Positions 41,605-54,829 of a stretch of DNA of 64,000 bases are shown here, piece after piece. Each line of letters starts with the position of its first letter. The first letter of the stretch is position 1. A program made the position numbers and the translations under genes. The notes beneath the pieces are model-generated. The model was not told the origin of the DNA, did no database searches, and saw only the letters and a program-made list of their open reading frames with translations. This DNA is from Streptomyces caelestis (GTDB taxonomy: Bacteria; Actinomycetota; Actinomycetes; Streptomycetales; Streptomycetaceae), in contig NZ_LGCN01000108.1 in the NCBI RefSeq assembly GCF_001279005.1, positions 87,196 through 151,195 of the forward strand, given 5' to 3'.

Positions 41605-43329
41605 ATGGGTCACGGGCACGCACACGGGCACCATCACCACCATCACGGCCACGACCACCAGCACGAGACGACGGCTCCCCTGCCCGCAGCCTTCGACACC
41701 TCCGTGCCCGACGAGGCGCTGAACCCCGAGCAGAGGTCCCGCCGTACGCTGCTGCGCCGGGCCGGGCTGCTCGGCGCGGGCCTCGCGGCCGGCACCGTGC
41801 TCTCCGCCGGCGCCGGCGCCGCCACGCCCGCGCACGCGGCGGGCGACAGCGGCCGCGGCAAGGGAAGGAGCAAGGGCTTCCTGTGGCTGGCGGGCGACCA
41901 CCACATCCACACCCAGTACAGCAGCGACGGCAAGTACCGCGTCACCGACCAGGTCCGCCAGGGCGCCCGGCACGGCATGGACTGGCTGGTCATCACCGAC
42001 CACGGCGGCGCCACCCACGCCAGGATCGGCGTGGACAAGGTCAACCCGGACATCCTCGAGGCCCGCGACGCGTACGAGGACACCCTCGTCTTCCAGGGCC
42101 TGGAGTGGAACATCCCGGCCGCCGAGCACGGCACCGTCTTCGTCCACCCGGGCCGCAACGAGGTATCCGTCCTCAAGCAGTTCGAGACCGACTACGACGG
42201 CGGCGTCAAGGGCGCCACCTCCTCCACCCCGGCCAACGAGGCGCTCGCCATCGCGGGGCTGAACTTCCTCGCCGAGCAGGTCGGGCGGCGCAAGGTCAAG
42301 GACGCCCTGATGCTCGCCAACCACCCCGCGCGCAAGGGCATCGACTCCCCGCACGAGATCCGCGCCTGGCGCGACGCGACCGGCGCCGGCGACCGGCAGA
42401 TCGCCGTCGGCTTCGAGGGCGCCCCCGGTCACCAGGCGGGCGGTCTGCCGGCGCCGCTCGGCCCGGGCGGGGCCCGCGGCATCTACGACGGCGGCCCGAG
42501 CGCCAACTCCTTCGCCGGCTACCCGCTGGAGAGCTACCGCACCTGGGGCGGCTTCGACTGGATGACCGCCACCGTCGGCGGCCTGTGGGACAGCCTCCTG
42601 GCCGAGGGCCGTCCCTGGTGGATCACCGCCAACTCCGACTCCCACCAGGTGTACGGCGACACCGGCGCCCGCGGCGGCGGCGACTTCAACGCCAACGGCC
42701 GCTACGACGACCCGGTCTACGCCGGACGGATCGACCTCACCGAGAACGACTACTGGCCCGGCCAGTACAGCCGCACCCACGTCGGCGCCGACGGCTTCTC
42801 CTACGCCGCCGTCATGGACGGCATCCGCGCCGGCCGCATCTGGGTCGACCACGGTCAGCTCATCAGCGGCCTCGACGTCCGCGTCTCGGGCGGCGGACGC
42901 TGGGCCACCCTGGGCGGCGCCCTGCACGTGCGCAAGGGCGCCAAGGTCACGCTGACCGCCGACATCGCCCTCGCCGGCGGCAACAACTGGGCCGGGTTCA
43001 CCCCGAAGCTCGCCCGCGTGGACGTCATCCAGGGCGATGTGACCGGCCCGGTCGCCGACAAGGACACGTTCACCGCGCCCACGGCGAGGGTCGCCCGGTC
43101 GTACGACGTCGGCAAGTCGGCCGGCACCGTCCGCGTCACCTTCGACCTCGGCCGCGTCGACCGCCCGCTGTACGTCCGGCTGCGCGGCACCGACGGCAAC
43201 CGGACCGCCGTCGGCGCGATGGGCGCGAAGGTCGACCCGGCGGGCCCCGCCCTCGACGTCGTCGGCGACGCCGACCCGTGGCGCGACCTGTGGTTCTACT
43301 CCAACCCGGTGTGGGTCCTGCCGTCGTGA
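41605..43329 (+). CDS. Tat-exported PHP-domain (CehA/McbA-type) phosphoesterase with His-rich leader
   Basis: 574 aa. The first 21 residues carry 12 His (MGHGHAHGHHHHHHGHDHQ), then a Tat motif SRRTLLRRAGLLGAGLAAGT. The PHP metal motifs follow: GDHHIHTQYSSDGKYR, LVITDHGG, FQGLEWNIP, ANHPARKG, and ITANSDSHQVYGDTG, as in CehA/McbA hydrolases that use a polynuclear metal centre on phospho- or carboxyl esters. The C-terminal domain is beta-rich. GAGGAGG precedes ATG. The next gene starts inside its stop codon. Confidence 0.87.
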   Translation: MGHGHAHGHHHHHHGHDHQHETTAPLPAAFDTSVPDEALNPEQRSRRTLLRRAGLLGAGLAAGTVLSAGAGAATPAHAAGDSGRGKGRSKGFLWLAGDHHIHTQYSSDGKYRVTDQVRQGARHGMDWLVITDHGGATHARIGVDKVNPDILEARDAYEDTLVFQGLEWNIPAAEHGTVFVHPGRNEVSVLKQFETDYDGGVKGATSSTPANEALAIAGLNFLAEQVGRRKVKDALMLANHPARKGIDSPHEIRAWRDATGAGDRQIAVGFEGAPGHQAGGLPAPLGPGGARGIYDGGPSANSFAGYPLESYRTWGGFDWMTATVGGLWDSLLAEGRPWWITANSDSHQVYGDTGARGGGDFNANGRYDDPVYAGRIDLTENDYWPGQYSRTHVGADGFSYAAVMDGIRAGRIWVDHGQLISGLDVRVSGGGRWATLGGALHVRKGAKVTLTADIALAGGNNWAGFTPKLARVDVIQGDVTGPVADKDTFTAPTARVARSYDVGKSAGTVRVTFDLGRVDRPLYVRLRGTDGNRTAVGAMGAKVDPAGPALDVVGDADPWRDLWFYSNPVWVLPS

Positions 43330-43835
43330 CGCCGTACGCCCTCACCGTGGACGCGGGCATCGGGGACCTGCTCGACGCCGACCGCCTGCTGCACCGGATG
43401 GCGGCCGGACTCGACCTCCCGGGGGACGTGTTCGGCTGCACCCACCTCGTGCGCGACGACCGTCCGCGCGTCGTCGTGTCACTGTCCCTGGCCTCGCGGC
43501 CGCTCCCCGACACCCTCCGGGAGCGGCTCGCGGGGTACGGAGCCGTCTTTCCGGGCCTGCCCGACGAGGTGGGGCGCGCGGTGCTCTACCCGGGCGTCTC
43601 CACGCTCACCGGCACGCTGACCGTCGCGGAGCTGCTCGTCGGCTCCGCGATCGCCCGCGTGACGGTGCTGGGCACGCCCGAGCCGCCCGGCCCGGACACG
43701 CGCGTGGTGACCCGTGACCATGTGCGGCCGCAGTGGCAGCGGGACGAACTCGTCCTCGCCGCCACCCCGGCCCTGGGCGGCACGCTCGTGCCGTTCGAGG
43801 CCCCGGACCCCACGCCCTGCTGCGCGGACCACTGA
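43326..43835 (+). CDS. Uncharacterised protein coupled to the PHP gene
   Basis: 169 aa, GTG overlapping the PHP stop (GTGA). Blocks VDAGIGDLLDADRLLHRMAA, DVFGCTHLVRDDRPRVVVSL and STLTGTLTVAELLVGSAIAR; it ends PTPCCADH, a possible metal-binding tail. No signal peptide. No family is recognised; obligatory coupling to an exported metal-dependent phosphoesterase hints at a role in its maturation or regulation. Confidence 0.65.
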   Translation: MTPYALTVDAGIGDLLDADRLLHRMAAGLDLPGDVFGCTHLVRDDRPRVVVSLSLASRPLPDTLRERLAGYGAVFPGLPDEVGRAVLYPGVSTLTGTLTVAELLVGSAIARVTVLGTPEPPGPDTRVVTRDHVRPQWQRDELVLAATPALGGTLVPFEAPDPTPCCADH

Positions 43836-43841
43836 GCCCCG

Positions 43842-47177
<3,336 letters not shown>

Positions 47178-47189
47178 TTAACCTTCGAA

Positions 47190-47233
47190 CAACGCTTCGG
47201 CAAGGGGTTGGACGAAGTCCGTGCGAAGCGTTG
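47190..47233. promoter_or_regulatory. CAACGCTTCG...CGAAGCGTTG inverted repeat
   Basis: Two perfect 10-bp arms 24 bp apart, with a smaller dyad GGACGAAGTCC between them. Possible paired operator or looping site for the ROK regulator upstream of the beta-galactosidase. Confidence 0.5.
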
Positions 47234-47235
47234 CG

Positions 47236-47259
47236 GACCGTTCGTGATGACGAACGGTC
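47236..47259 (-). terminator. Hairpin after the ROK regulator gene
   Basis: GACCGTTCGT pairs exactly with ACGAACGGTC around GATG, 6 bp beyond the ROK stop codon. Terminator most likely; it abuts the inverted repeat at 47190-47233. Confidence 0.55.
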
Positions 47260-47265
47260 CCGTGT

Positions 47266-48492
47266 CTACCGGCGGTTGCCGACGGCGCGCCTTTCGGCGC
47301 CCTTCCCCGCCGACTGCAACGCGCCCTCCAGCGCGAACGTCGCCGCTCCCAGGCACACCGGATCGGTGGGGATCGGGGAGAGGACGATCCGGGTGGCGGC
47401 CAGCGGGCGGCGCAGCGCGTGCCGGGCGACGGCCGCCCGCACCCCGTCGAGCAGCGGCTCGCCGAACGCGGCCGCGACCCAGCTGCTGAGCACGACCACC
47501 TCCGGGTTGAAGAGGTTGACCAGACCGGCGACCCCGGCGCCGAGACAGCGGGCGGTGCGCTCGAGCACCTTCACCGCCACCGGATCGCCCGCCCTCACCC
47601 CCCGGGCCAGCGCGTCGATGGTCGCCGTCTGGTCGTCGGCCCGCAGCAGCGGACTGTCCGGGCTCAGCTCCCGCAGGTTCAGCATGATCCCGGGGGCGCC
47701 GGTGTACGCCTCCACACAGCCCCGGTCGCCGCAGTGGCAGGGGCGGCCGTCCAGGACGAGGGTGGTGTGCCCCCACTCGCCGGCGCTGTCGCTCACCCCC
47801 CGGTGCACCGCGCCGCCCAGCACCAGCCCGGCGCCCACCCCGGTCCCGAGGTTCACCACCACCGCGTCCCCGTGCCCGCGCGCCGCCCCGAACCACAGCT
47901 CGGCCACCGCGCAGGCCCGCAACGGGTTGTCCAGGTACAAGGGGTGGGCGATGTGCCCGGCGAGCAGGTCGAGCAGCGGCACGTCGTGCCAGTCCCAGTT
48001 CGGGGCGTACGCGCAGACACCGGTGTCCCGGTCCACCTGGCCCGGCATGCTCACCCCGGCCCCGAGCACCCGCGCGCCCTCCACCCCGGCCCGCGCCACC
48101 ACCGATCCGACCGCCGTCGCCACGTGCCCCACGACCTGCTCGGGCCGGCTCTCCCCGGGACGCACGTCCTCCTCGGCGCGGGCCAGCACGTTCAGCGCGA
48201 GGTCGAACAGCTCGACCCGGACGTAGGTCTCGGCGAGATCCACGCCGATCAGCGCGCCCCCCGGCGCGTTGACGGCCACCAGCCCCCGGGGACGGCCGCC
48301 GGCCGAGTCCTCGAAACCGACCTCGGTGATCATGCCGAGGTCGAGCAGCTCCCCGACCAGGGTGGCGACGGTGGCGAGGCTCAGGCCCGTGGCGGCCGCC
48401 AGCTCCTGCCGGGAGGTGGGCGACGCGGCGATGATCTGGCGCAGCACCTGGTAGCGGTTGGCCGTACGGATGTCCCGTGACGTGCGTCTCAC
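47266..48492 (-). CDS. ROK-family transcriptional regulator
   Basis: 408 aa. N-terminal winged HTH SPTSRQELAAATGLSLATVA-TLVGELL; sugar-kinase-like domain with LIGVDLAETYVRVELFDLAL, VNLGTGVGAGLVLGGAVHRG and the ROK zinc motif CHCGDRGCVEAY. NagC/XylR-type repressors bind a sugar or sugar phosphate. GTG start with GGGGAGGGG upstream. It is the natural regulator of the beta-galactosidase downstream on the same strand. Confidence 0.9.
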   Translation of the reverse strand: MRRTSRDIRTANRYQVLRQIIAASPTSRQELAAATGLSLATVATLVGELLDLGMITEVGFEDSAGGRPRGLVAVNAPGGALIGVDLAETYVRVELFDLALNVLARAEEDVRPGESRPEQVVGHVATAVGSVVARAGVEGARVLGAGVSMPGQVDRDTGVCAYAPNWDWHDVPLLDLLAGHIAHPLYLDNPLRACAVAELWFGAARGHGDAVVVNLGTGVGAGLVLGGAVHRGVSDSAGEWGHTTLVLDGRPCHCGDRGCVEAYTGAPGIMLNLRELSPDSPLLRADDQTATIDALARGVRAGDPVAVKVLERTARCLGAGVAGLVNLFNPEVVVLSSWVAAAFGEPLLDGVRAAVARHALRRPLAATRIVLSPIPTDPVCLGAATFALEGALQSAGKGAERRAVGNRR

Positions 48493-48625
48493 CGGGCTGC
48501 CCCTCCCCACCGGGCCGGGCCGGGCCGACCGGGCACCGGCGCGCGGCAAGGCTATGGGGGGCGCGGACCGTGCGACAAGGGGTGGGGAAAAGGGCTCGGC
48601 GAAGTCCGGACGGGGCCGGCGCGCG

Positions 48626-49927
<1,302 letters not shown>

Positions 49928-50034
49928 CTATCCCGTGAGTGGTCCACGCCGTGTGGGGGGACCCGCCACCCCGGACGTCCCCGCGGGGGCATACCGTGAG
50001 GAGTCGTACGTCCGAACCGGGAGGAGACACGTCG

Positions 50035-51357
50035 ATGGGCAGCCGCACCGCGCTGGTCGAGGATCTGATGGAGCGGTTCCCGCAGGTGCCGCGCGAGGCC
50101 GTCTTCAAGGAGGACCTGCTGCGCGGCGGCGTGGCCTTCGATCCGTCCGCGCTCAGTGACAACGAGGGCGGCGAGGTCAAACCGAAGTCGTACTTCATCT
50201 TCTCCTTCGACCACGGCACCCTGCCCGAGCTGGGCGAGGCCGCGCTGCGCCGCCCGCCGGAGGAGATCATCCTCACGGGAGGCCCGTACGACCTGCGCCG
50301 CACGGTCGTGTCCGTGCGCGTGAACCCGGCCTCCCCCTACCGCGTCGCCGCCGACGAGCACGGCATGCTCGGCCTCTACCTCGACGGCAGGCGGATCTCG
50401 GACGTCGGCGTGCCGCCCATGCCCGAGTACTACCGGCACACCCTGTCCAACGGGAAGTCGGTCATGGAGGTCGCCCCCACGATCCAGTGGGGCTACCTGA
50501 TCTACCTGACCGTCTTCCGGGTCTGCCAGTACTTCGGCGCCAAGGAGGAGTGCCAGTACTGCGACATCAACCACAACTGGCGCCAGCACAAGGCGGCCGG
50601 CCGGCCCTACACCGGGGTGAAGGACGTCGAGGAGGTCCTGGAGGCCCTCGAGATCATCGACCGGTACGACACCGCGAAGGCGTCCACGGCCTACACCCTC
50701 ACCGGCGGCGCCATCACCAAGACCGTCTCCGGACGCGACGAGGCCGACTTCTACGGCCACTACGCCAAGGCCATCGAGGAGCGCTTCCCCGGCCGCTGGA
50801 TCGGCAAGGTCGTCGCCCAGGCGCTGCCCAGGGACGACGTGCAGCGCTTCAAGGACTACGGCGTGCAGATCTACCACCCCAACTACGAGGTGTGGGACGA
50901 GTACCTGTTCAAGATGTACTGCCCCGGCAAGGAGCGTTACGTCGGCCGCGACGAGTGGCACCGGCGGATCCTCGACTCGGCGGAGATCTTCGGCGCGCGC
51001 AACGTGATCCCCAACTTCGTGGCGGGCGTGGAGATGGCCGAGCCCTTCGGCTTCAAGACGGTCGACGAGGCCATCGCCTCCACCACCGAGGGCCTGCGCT
51101 TCTTCATGTCGCAGGGCATCACGCCCCGCTTCACCACCTGGTGCCCGGAGCCGACCACCCCGCTCGGCAAGGCCAACCCGCAGGGCGCCCCGCTGGAGTA
51201 CCACATCCGGCTGCTCCAGGCGTACCGGCAGACCATGGAGGACTTCGGCCTCTCCTCGCCCCCCGGCTACGGCCCGCCCGGACCCGGCCAGGCGGTGTTC
51301 TCGGTCAGCTCCTTCATGGACAGCCTCCCGGCGCGGGAGTCCGCCGAGGCGGTCTGA
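50035..51357 (+). CDS. Radical SAM protein with C-x8-C-x2-C cluster motif
   Basis: 440 aa. The presumed 4Fe-4S ligands are Cys164, Cys173 and Cys176 in FRVCQYFGAKEECQYCDIN, preceded by WGYLIYLTV (first barrel strand). AYTLTGGAITKTVSG, LPRDDVQRFKDYGVQIYHPN, NVIPNFVAGVEMAEPFGF and RFTTWCPEPTTPLGKANPQG make up a radical SAM barrel. The C-x8-C-x2-C spacing departs from the standard C-x3-C-x2-C. Substrate unknown; no obvious peptide precursor beside it. GGGAGGAG ribosome-binding site. Divergent from aldO and ended by a strong hairpin. Confidence 0.83.
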   Translation: MGSRTALVEDLMERFPQVPREAVFKEDLLRGGVAFDPSALSDNEGGEVKPKSYFIFSFDHGTLPELGEAALRRPPEEIILTGGPYDLRRTVVSVRVNPASPYRVAADEHGMLGLYLDGRRISDVGVPPMPEYYRHTLSNGKSVMEVAPTIQWGYLIYLTVFRVCQYFGAKEECQYCDINHNWRQHKAAGRPYTGVKDVEEVLEALEIIDRYDTAKASTAYTLTGGAITKTVSGRDEADFYGHYAKAIEERFPGRWIGKVVAQALPRDDVQRFKDYGVQIYHPNYEVWDEYLFKMYCPGKERYVGRDEWHRRILDSAEIFGARNVIPNFVAGVEMAEPFGFKTVDEAIASTTEGLRFFMSQGITPRFTTWCPEPTTPLGKANPQGAPLEYHIRLLQAYRQTMEDFGLSSPPGYGPPGPGQAVFSVSSFMDSLPARESAEAV

Positions 51358-51390
51358 GACACCCGGGGGCTCCAGCGCCCCGTCGCACGC

Positions 51391-51422
51391 GGAAGGCCGG
51401 AACCGAGACGTTCCGGCCTTCC
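51391..51422 (+). terminator. Terminator of the radical SAM gene
   Basis: GGAAGGCCGGAAC pairs with GTTCCGGCCTTCC around CGAGAC (13-bp perfect stem, extended by GCAC/GTGC outside a 2-nt bulge), 33 bp after the stop. Confidence 0.8.
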
Positions 51423-51470
51423 GTGCGTATGGTCCCTGCGGGGGGTCGCGGCGCCGCCACGGAAAGTGAG

Positions 51471-51480
51471 GGAAGCGCTT
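51471..51480. promoter_or_regulatory. GGAAGCGCTT, LacI-core-like site
   Basis: Shares AAGCGCTT with the LacI operator at 12369-12380, 104 bp before the ATG at 51584. A weak call: the 8-bp core can occur by chance. Confidence 0.25.
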
Positions 51481-51583
51481 GTCAGTTGTGTCGGGGACGT
51501 GAAAAGCTCTGCCACTGCCGCGAGGTTTCCCCAACTCCACTGCCCCTATGGCGAGTTGACCTCGCTCGTGATGCGGGAGTCTC

Positions 51584-53065
51584 ATGCCCGACCTGCCGAG
51601 CCCCCAGGACGCCACCGAGGCGGCGCTGTTCACCGAGTGCTGGGACGCCGCGCTCTCCTACGCCGACCTGTGCACGGCCGGATCCGCCGCCGCGGCGGAA
51701 CTGGCCCGCGAGGCCTTCGCGCAGGGCATACGGGAGCTGCGCGAGGCGGAGTCGGGCACCGTCCGCGGCCACGGCCGCCGTCCCTCCCGGCTGCCCCGGA
51801 TACCCCTGCTGCTGACGGCGGTCCGCAGCACGGCGGCCGCCTGGGAGGACGCGGGACAGGGACACAAGCTCGACCCCGATCTGCGCCTGTGGCTCCACTC
51901 CGAGCAGGCCGCCCGCTACACCGGCCCGCCCCTGGACCGCCCGGTCGCCCTGCGCGGACTGCGCGATCTGCAGCCCGCGGACGCCGAACTGCTCTGGCTG
52001 GCCGAGGCGGAGGCCCTGCCGCTGCCCCTGGTGGCCCGCCGGCTCGGCCTCGACCCCGCCACCGCGGCCGACGAACTCGCCCAGGTGGGCCGCCTGTTCC
52101 GGGACCGCTGCCACCGCAACCACCTCGACTCGCCCCTGGACGCCGAGTGCCGCAGCTACGCCCGGCTCCTCGACGCCGTCACCCGCTCGCCCGCCGCGGA
52201 CACCCCCGACGACCTCTCCCGGCACCTCGCCACCTGTCACCGGTGCGCCGAGGCCGCGGCCTGCCTGCGGCTGCACGGCGGGGGACTGCCCGGCGCGCTG
52301 ACCGGCGGGGTGATCGGCTGGGGCGGCCTCGCCTATCTGGAACGCCGCCGCCGCGCCGCCGAGGTGCGGCTCGGAGCGGGCCGCCCGGACCGGGCCGACC
52401 CGGACGCGGGCGGCCCGGCGGACGGCACGGACGGCACACGCCTCGCCCGGCACGGACTGCTGGTCGCCGCCCTCCTGGTCTCCCTGCTCGCGCTCGCGGT
52501 CTCCCTGATGCCGTTCGGCGACACGGCCGACGAGGGCGCCGCGCCCCCGGACGCCGACCGGCAACCGGTGGCCGACCCCGGCCCCTCCCTGCCCCCCGCC
52601 CCCACGGTCCTTCCGGACACCCCGTCCCCGGAGCCGTCCGCCGGACACACCCCCGAACGCACTCCGGGCCGGGAGGACCCCGCCCCCGACCCCGAACCGC
52701 AGGGCACCTCCTCCACCGCCGCCGCGCCCGGAACCACCGCCCCCGGCGAACCGGCCGCCTGCCGGGCCGACTACGACCTGGTCAACGAGTGGCCCGACGG
52801 CTTCCAGGCCACCGTCACCGTCACCACCCGCGACCCCCTCGACACCTGGCGCGTCGGCTTCACCCTCCCCGACGGCCAGCGGATCACCCAGATGTGGGAC
52901 GCGTCGGTGAGCCAGGACGGCCCCCGGGTCACCGCCACCGCCGCCGACTACAACCGCACCGTCCCGGCCGGCGGAAAGCTCGCCCTCGGCTTCCTCGCGT
53001 CCTGGCACGGCACGAACACCCCGCCCACCGACATCACTTTGAACAGCCGCCCCTGCGTCGGCTAG
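51584..53065 (+). CDS. Sigma-like/zinc-finger/TM protein with extracellular CBM2-type domain
   Basis: 493 aa. Residues ~1-185 look like a degenerate ECF sigma factor ([57 protein letters not shown]); ~190-235 is an anti-sigma-type zinc-finger-like element ([20 protein letters not shown]); one TM helix [20 protein letters not shown] at ~290-310; a Pro/Thr-rich linker; then a CBM2 cellulose-binding-like domain ([20 protein letters not shown] to TLNSRPCVG, with the Cys pair). The inside part may sense or sequester transcription factors and the outside part binds polysaccharide. Seen in streptomycetes as cellulose-binding-domain proteins. Confidence 0.7.
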   Translation: MPDLPSPQDATEAALFTECWDAALSYADLCTAGSAAAAELAREAFAQGIRELREAESGTVRGHGRRPSRLPRIPLLLTAVRSTAAAWEDAGQGHKLDPDLRLWLHSEQAARYTGPPLDRPVALRGLRDLQPADAELLWLAEAEALPLPLVARRLGLDPATAADELAQVGRLFRDRCHRNHLDSPLDAECRSYARLLDAVTRSPAADTPDDLSRHLATCHRCAEAAACLRLHGGGLPGALTGGVIGWGGLAYLERRRRAAEVRLGAGRPDRADPDAGGPADGTDGTRLARHGLLVAALLVSLLALAVSLMPFGDTADEGAAPPDADRQPVADPGPSLPPAPTVLPDTPSPEPSAGHTPERTPGREDPAPDPEPQGTSSTAAAPGTTAPGEPAACRADYDLVNEWPDGFQATVTVTTRDPLDTWRVGFTLPDGQRITQMWDASVSQDGPRVTATAADYNRTVPAGGKLALGFLASWHGTNTPPTDITLNSRPCVG

Positions 53066-53076
53066 GACTTGTCCGG

Positions 53077-53175
53077 CCGATCACGTGCGGAGCGGGATGA
53101 CCCCAATCGCTGCGACGGTGGTACCGAGGAACGCATGGCCGCGTCTGCCGTAGCGGGCGGCAACGGCCCAGGTGC
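53077..53175 (-). mobile_element. Remnant of an IS5-family transposase 3' end
   Basis: Minus-strand reading RFRTWAVAARYGRRGHAFLG, TTVAAIGVIPLRT-stop is the C-terminus of IS5-type transposases (compare FRAVATRYDKRGYVFLG in the element at 53808-54787). The outer end CCGATCACGT resembles the end motif of that element. Only ~100 bp remain. Confidence 0.75.
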
Positions 53176-53221
53176 GAAACCGAGCACGGCCCTGCCCCGC
53201 GTGCTGATCAGCGGATACTGC

Positions 53222-53833
53222 ATGATGGGATTGATGAGGTCTTTCGCCGCAGCGGGCCTGCGGATCGTGGACGGATGGACCGAGCCCGAAGGGCTCATTC
53301 CCCCCATCGTCACCGGACAGGCACCGAGCTGCCCTTCCGAGGAAGGGCGCGTCGAGGCCATGCTGGACGCACTCGAGCCGAAGCTGCACGAGAAGGCGAA
53401 CGCCGACTGGTACCGGCTGTCGGTCGAAGGAGGGCTCTTCTCCGAGACCGACCGCAGGTTCCTGCTCGCGCTCCAGCCCGACGAGAACCGCCTCGCACGG
53501 TGGCACTGCGTCGAGCTGCAGAGCAAGTGGGACCTCATGGGCGAGGGTGCTGCCGGATTGCTCGGCAGCGCACGCTGCCGCCCCGAGTTCCGCATGCTCT
53601 CGCTCGACGGGAACGTGCTGTGCTTCGCAACGACGTGGGAGCACGCGATCAGCACCTCCGTGCTGAAGGCGCCGCATCGTTCGCAGGTTCTCCGCCGGTG
53701 GGCCGAGGCACTGACGGACGGCACGATGGACGACATGGGCGAGCCGGATGAGCCGCCGCTGAGCATCGCGGCACGCCGCTGGCTCGACAAACACCAGGAA
53801 TGTGTTCGACTGGTCACATTCGAAGCCGGATAG
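53222..53833 (+). CDS. WDLMG-family protein A, unknown function (3' end altered by IS)
   Basis: 203 aa. Blocks NADWYRLSVEGGLFSETDRR, FLLALQP, LQSKWDLMGEGAAGLLGSAR, PEFRMLSLDGNVLCFATTWE and APHRSQVLRRWAEAL align with the gene at 54830-55474; Asp62-Trp63-Tyr64 falls at the same residue number in both. No recognisable catalytic motif or signal peptide. The last codons (VRLVTFEAG) lie within the left end of the IS5 element, so the natural C-terminus is probably replaced. Start ATG 53222 by alignment with the paralogue; ATG 53225 is equal. Lies just downstream of an IS remnant. Confidence 0.65.
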   Translation: MMGLMRSFAAAGLRIVDGWTEPEGLIPPIVTGQAPSCPSEEGRVEAMLDALEPKLHEKANADWYRLSVEGGLFSETDRRFLLALQPDENRLARWHCVELQSKWDLMGEGAAGLLGSARCRPEFRMLSLDGNVLCFATTWEHAISTSVLKAPHRSQVLRRWAEALTDGTMDDMGEPDEPPLSIAARRWLDKHQECVRLVTFEAG

Positions 53834-54787
53834 CAAGGGCTGACGCTATGGCGGTGCCAAGGAAGACATAGCCGCGCTTGTCGTAGCGAGTGGCGACCGC
53901 CCGGAACTGCTTCAGGCGGTTGATCGCCGCTCAACGGTGTTGCGCTTCTTGCGGCGGTCCTTGTCGAAACCGGGTGGCCGTCCGCCGCGTGAGCCCTTGC
54001 GTGGACGGGCGGCCTGGCTGTCACTCTTCTCCGGGATGGTGTGGCGGATGTCCCACCGTCGCAGGTGCTTACGGACGGGGCCGTTGCCGTATGCCTTGCC
54101 GGCAGCGAGACTGCCCGGTTTCACACGTGGCCTACCTGCGCCGCGCCTGGGGACTCGGATCTTCTCCAGCACCGCGATGAACTGGGTACAGTCGGCCCGC
54201 TGACCTGGAGTGACGATCAGGGACAGCGGACGGCAGCGTCCGTCCCCGCTCAGGTGGAGCTTACTGGTGAACCCGCCGCGTGAGCGGCCCAGGCCCTCAC
54301 CTCCAGCACCACCTCCACCAGGCGGTCGGCGAAGCTTTGCCACGGTGTCTCGTCCGGGTGTTCCCCCCTTTCGGCCCCCTTGCGGAGAGTTCCGGAGGCG
54401 GATCGGTGCGAGCGCCGGCCACATGTTGATGTGCGTGCACGATGGTGGAGTCCACCGAGATGTCCCAGTCGATCTCACCCTCCGCGTCGGCCGCGGCCCG
54501 GACCTGCTGGAGCAGCTGTTCCCAGGTGCCATCACCCGACCACAGGCGGTGGCGTTCACAGACCGTCTTCCACGGCCCGAACCGTTCGGGCAGGTCACGC
54601 CACCGCACTCCGGTCCGCACCCGGTGCGGAATCCTGTTGATCACCTGCCGGTGATCCCGCCACCTGCCGCAACGACCGTTACCGACCGGCAGAAATGGCC
54701 GAAGCCGCTCCCATTCGGCATCTGTCGGGTCACCCCGCCCCATGACCACGTGAACGAGTCGGCAACGGAGTAGTCACATGATCAGCT
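53808..54787 (-). mobile_element. IS5-family insertion sequence, about 980 bp
   Basis: Bounded by imperfect ends GACTGGTCACAT (left) and, reading inward on the minus strand, AGCTGATCATGT (right), 8 of 12 positions alike. It contains one degenerate transposase on the minus strand. Target duplication is not evident. It separates the two WDLMG paralogues. Confidence 0.7.
53814..54743 (-). pseudogene. IS5-family transposase, frameshifted
   Basis: Part 1 (54743 to 54297): MGRGDPTDAEWERLRPFLPV, VRWRDLPERFGPWKTVCERH and DWDISVDSTIVHAHQHVAGA with the first catalytic Asp. Part 2 in another frame: GLGRSRGGFTSKLHLSGDGR, LSLIVTPGQRADCTQFIAVL, SRGGRPPGFDKDRRKKRNTV. Part 3 in a third frame: AINRLKQFRAVATRYDKRGY to RLRM-stop. 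The first shift, near 54300, is where orfA/orfB frameshifting is known in this IS group; the second (GAGCGGCGATC, one G short near 53936) is a decay mutation, so the copy is not active on its own. Confidence 0.85.
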
Positions 54788-54829
54788 GGAGGGCGACCAT
54801 CTTGCCGACCTCGCCGTCGGGAGGCGTGG

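Noticed and set aside
53069..53221. Upstream extension of WDLMG protein A to 254 codons
   Set aside because: The added 51 codons are antisense to the IS transposase remnant, and the paralogue aligns from the methionine at 53222-53225.
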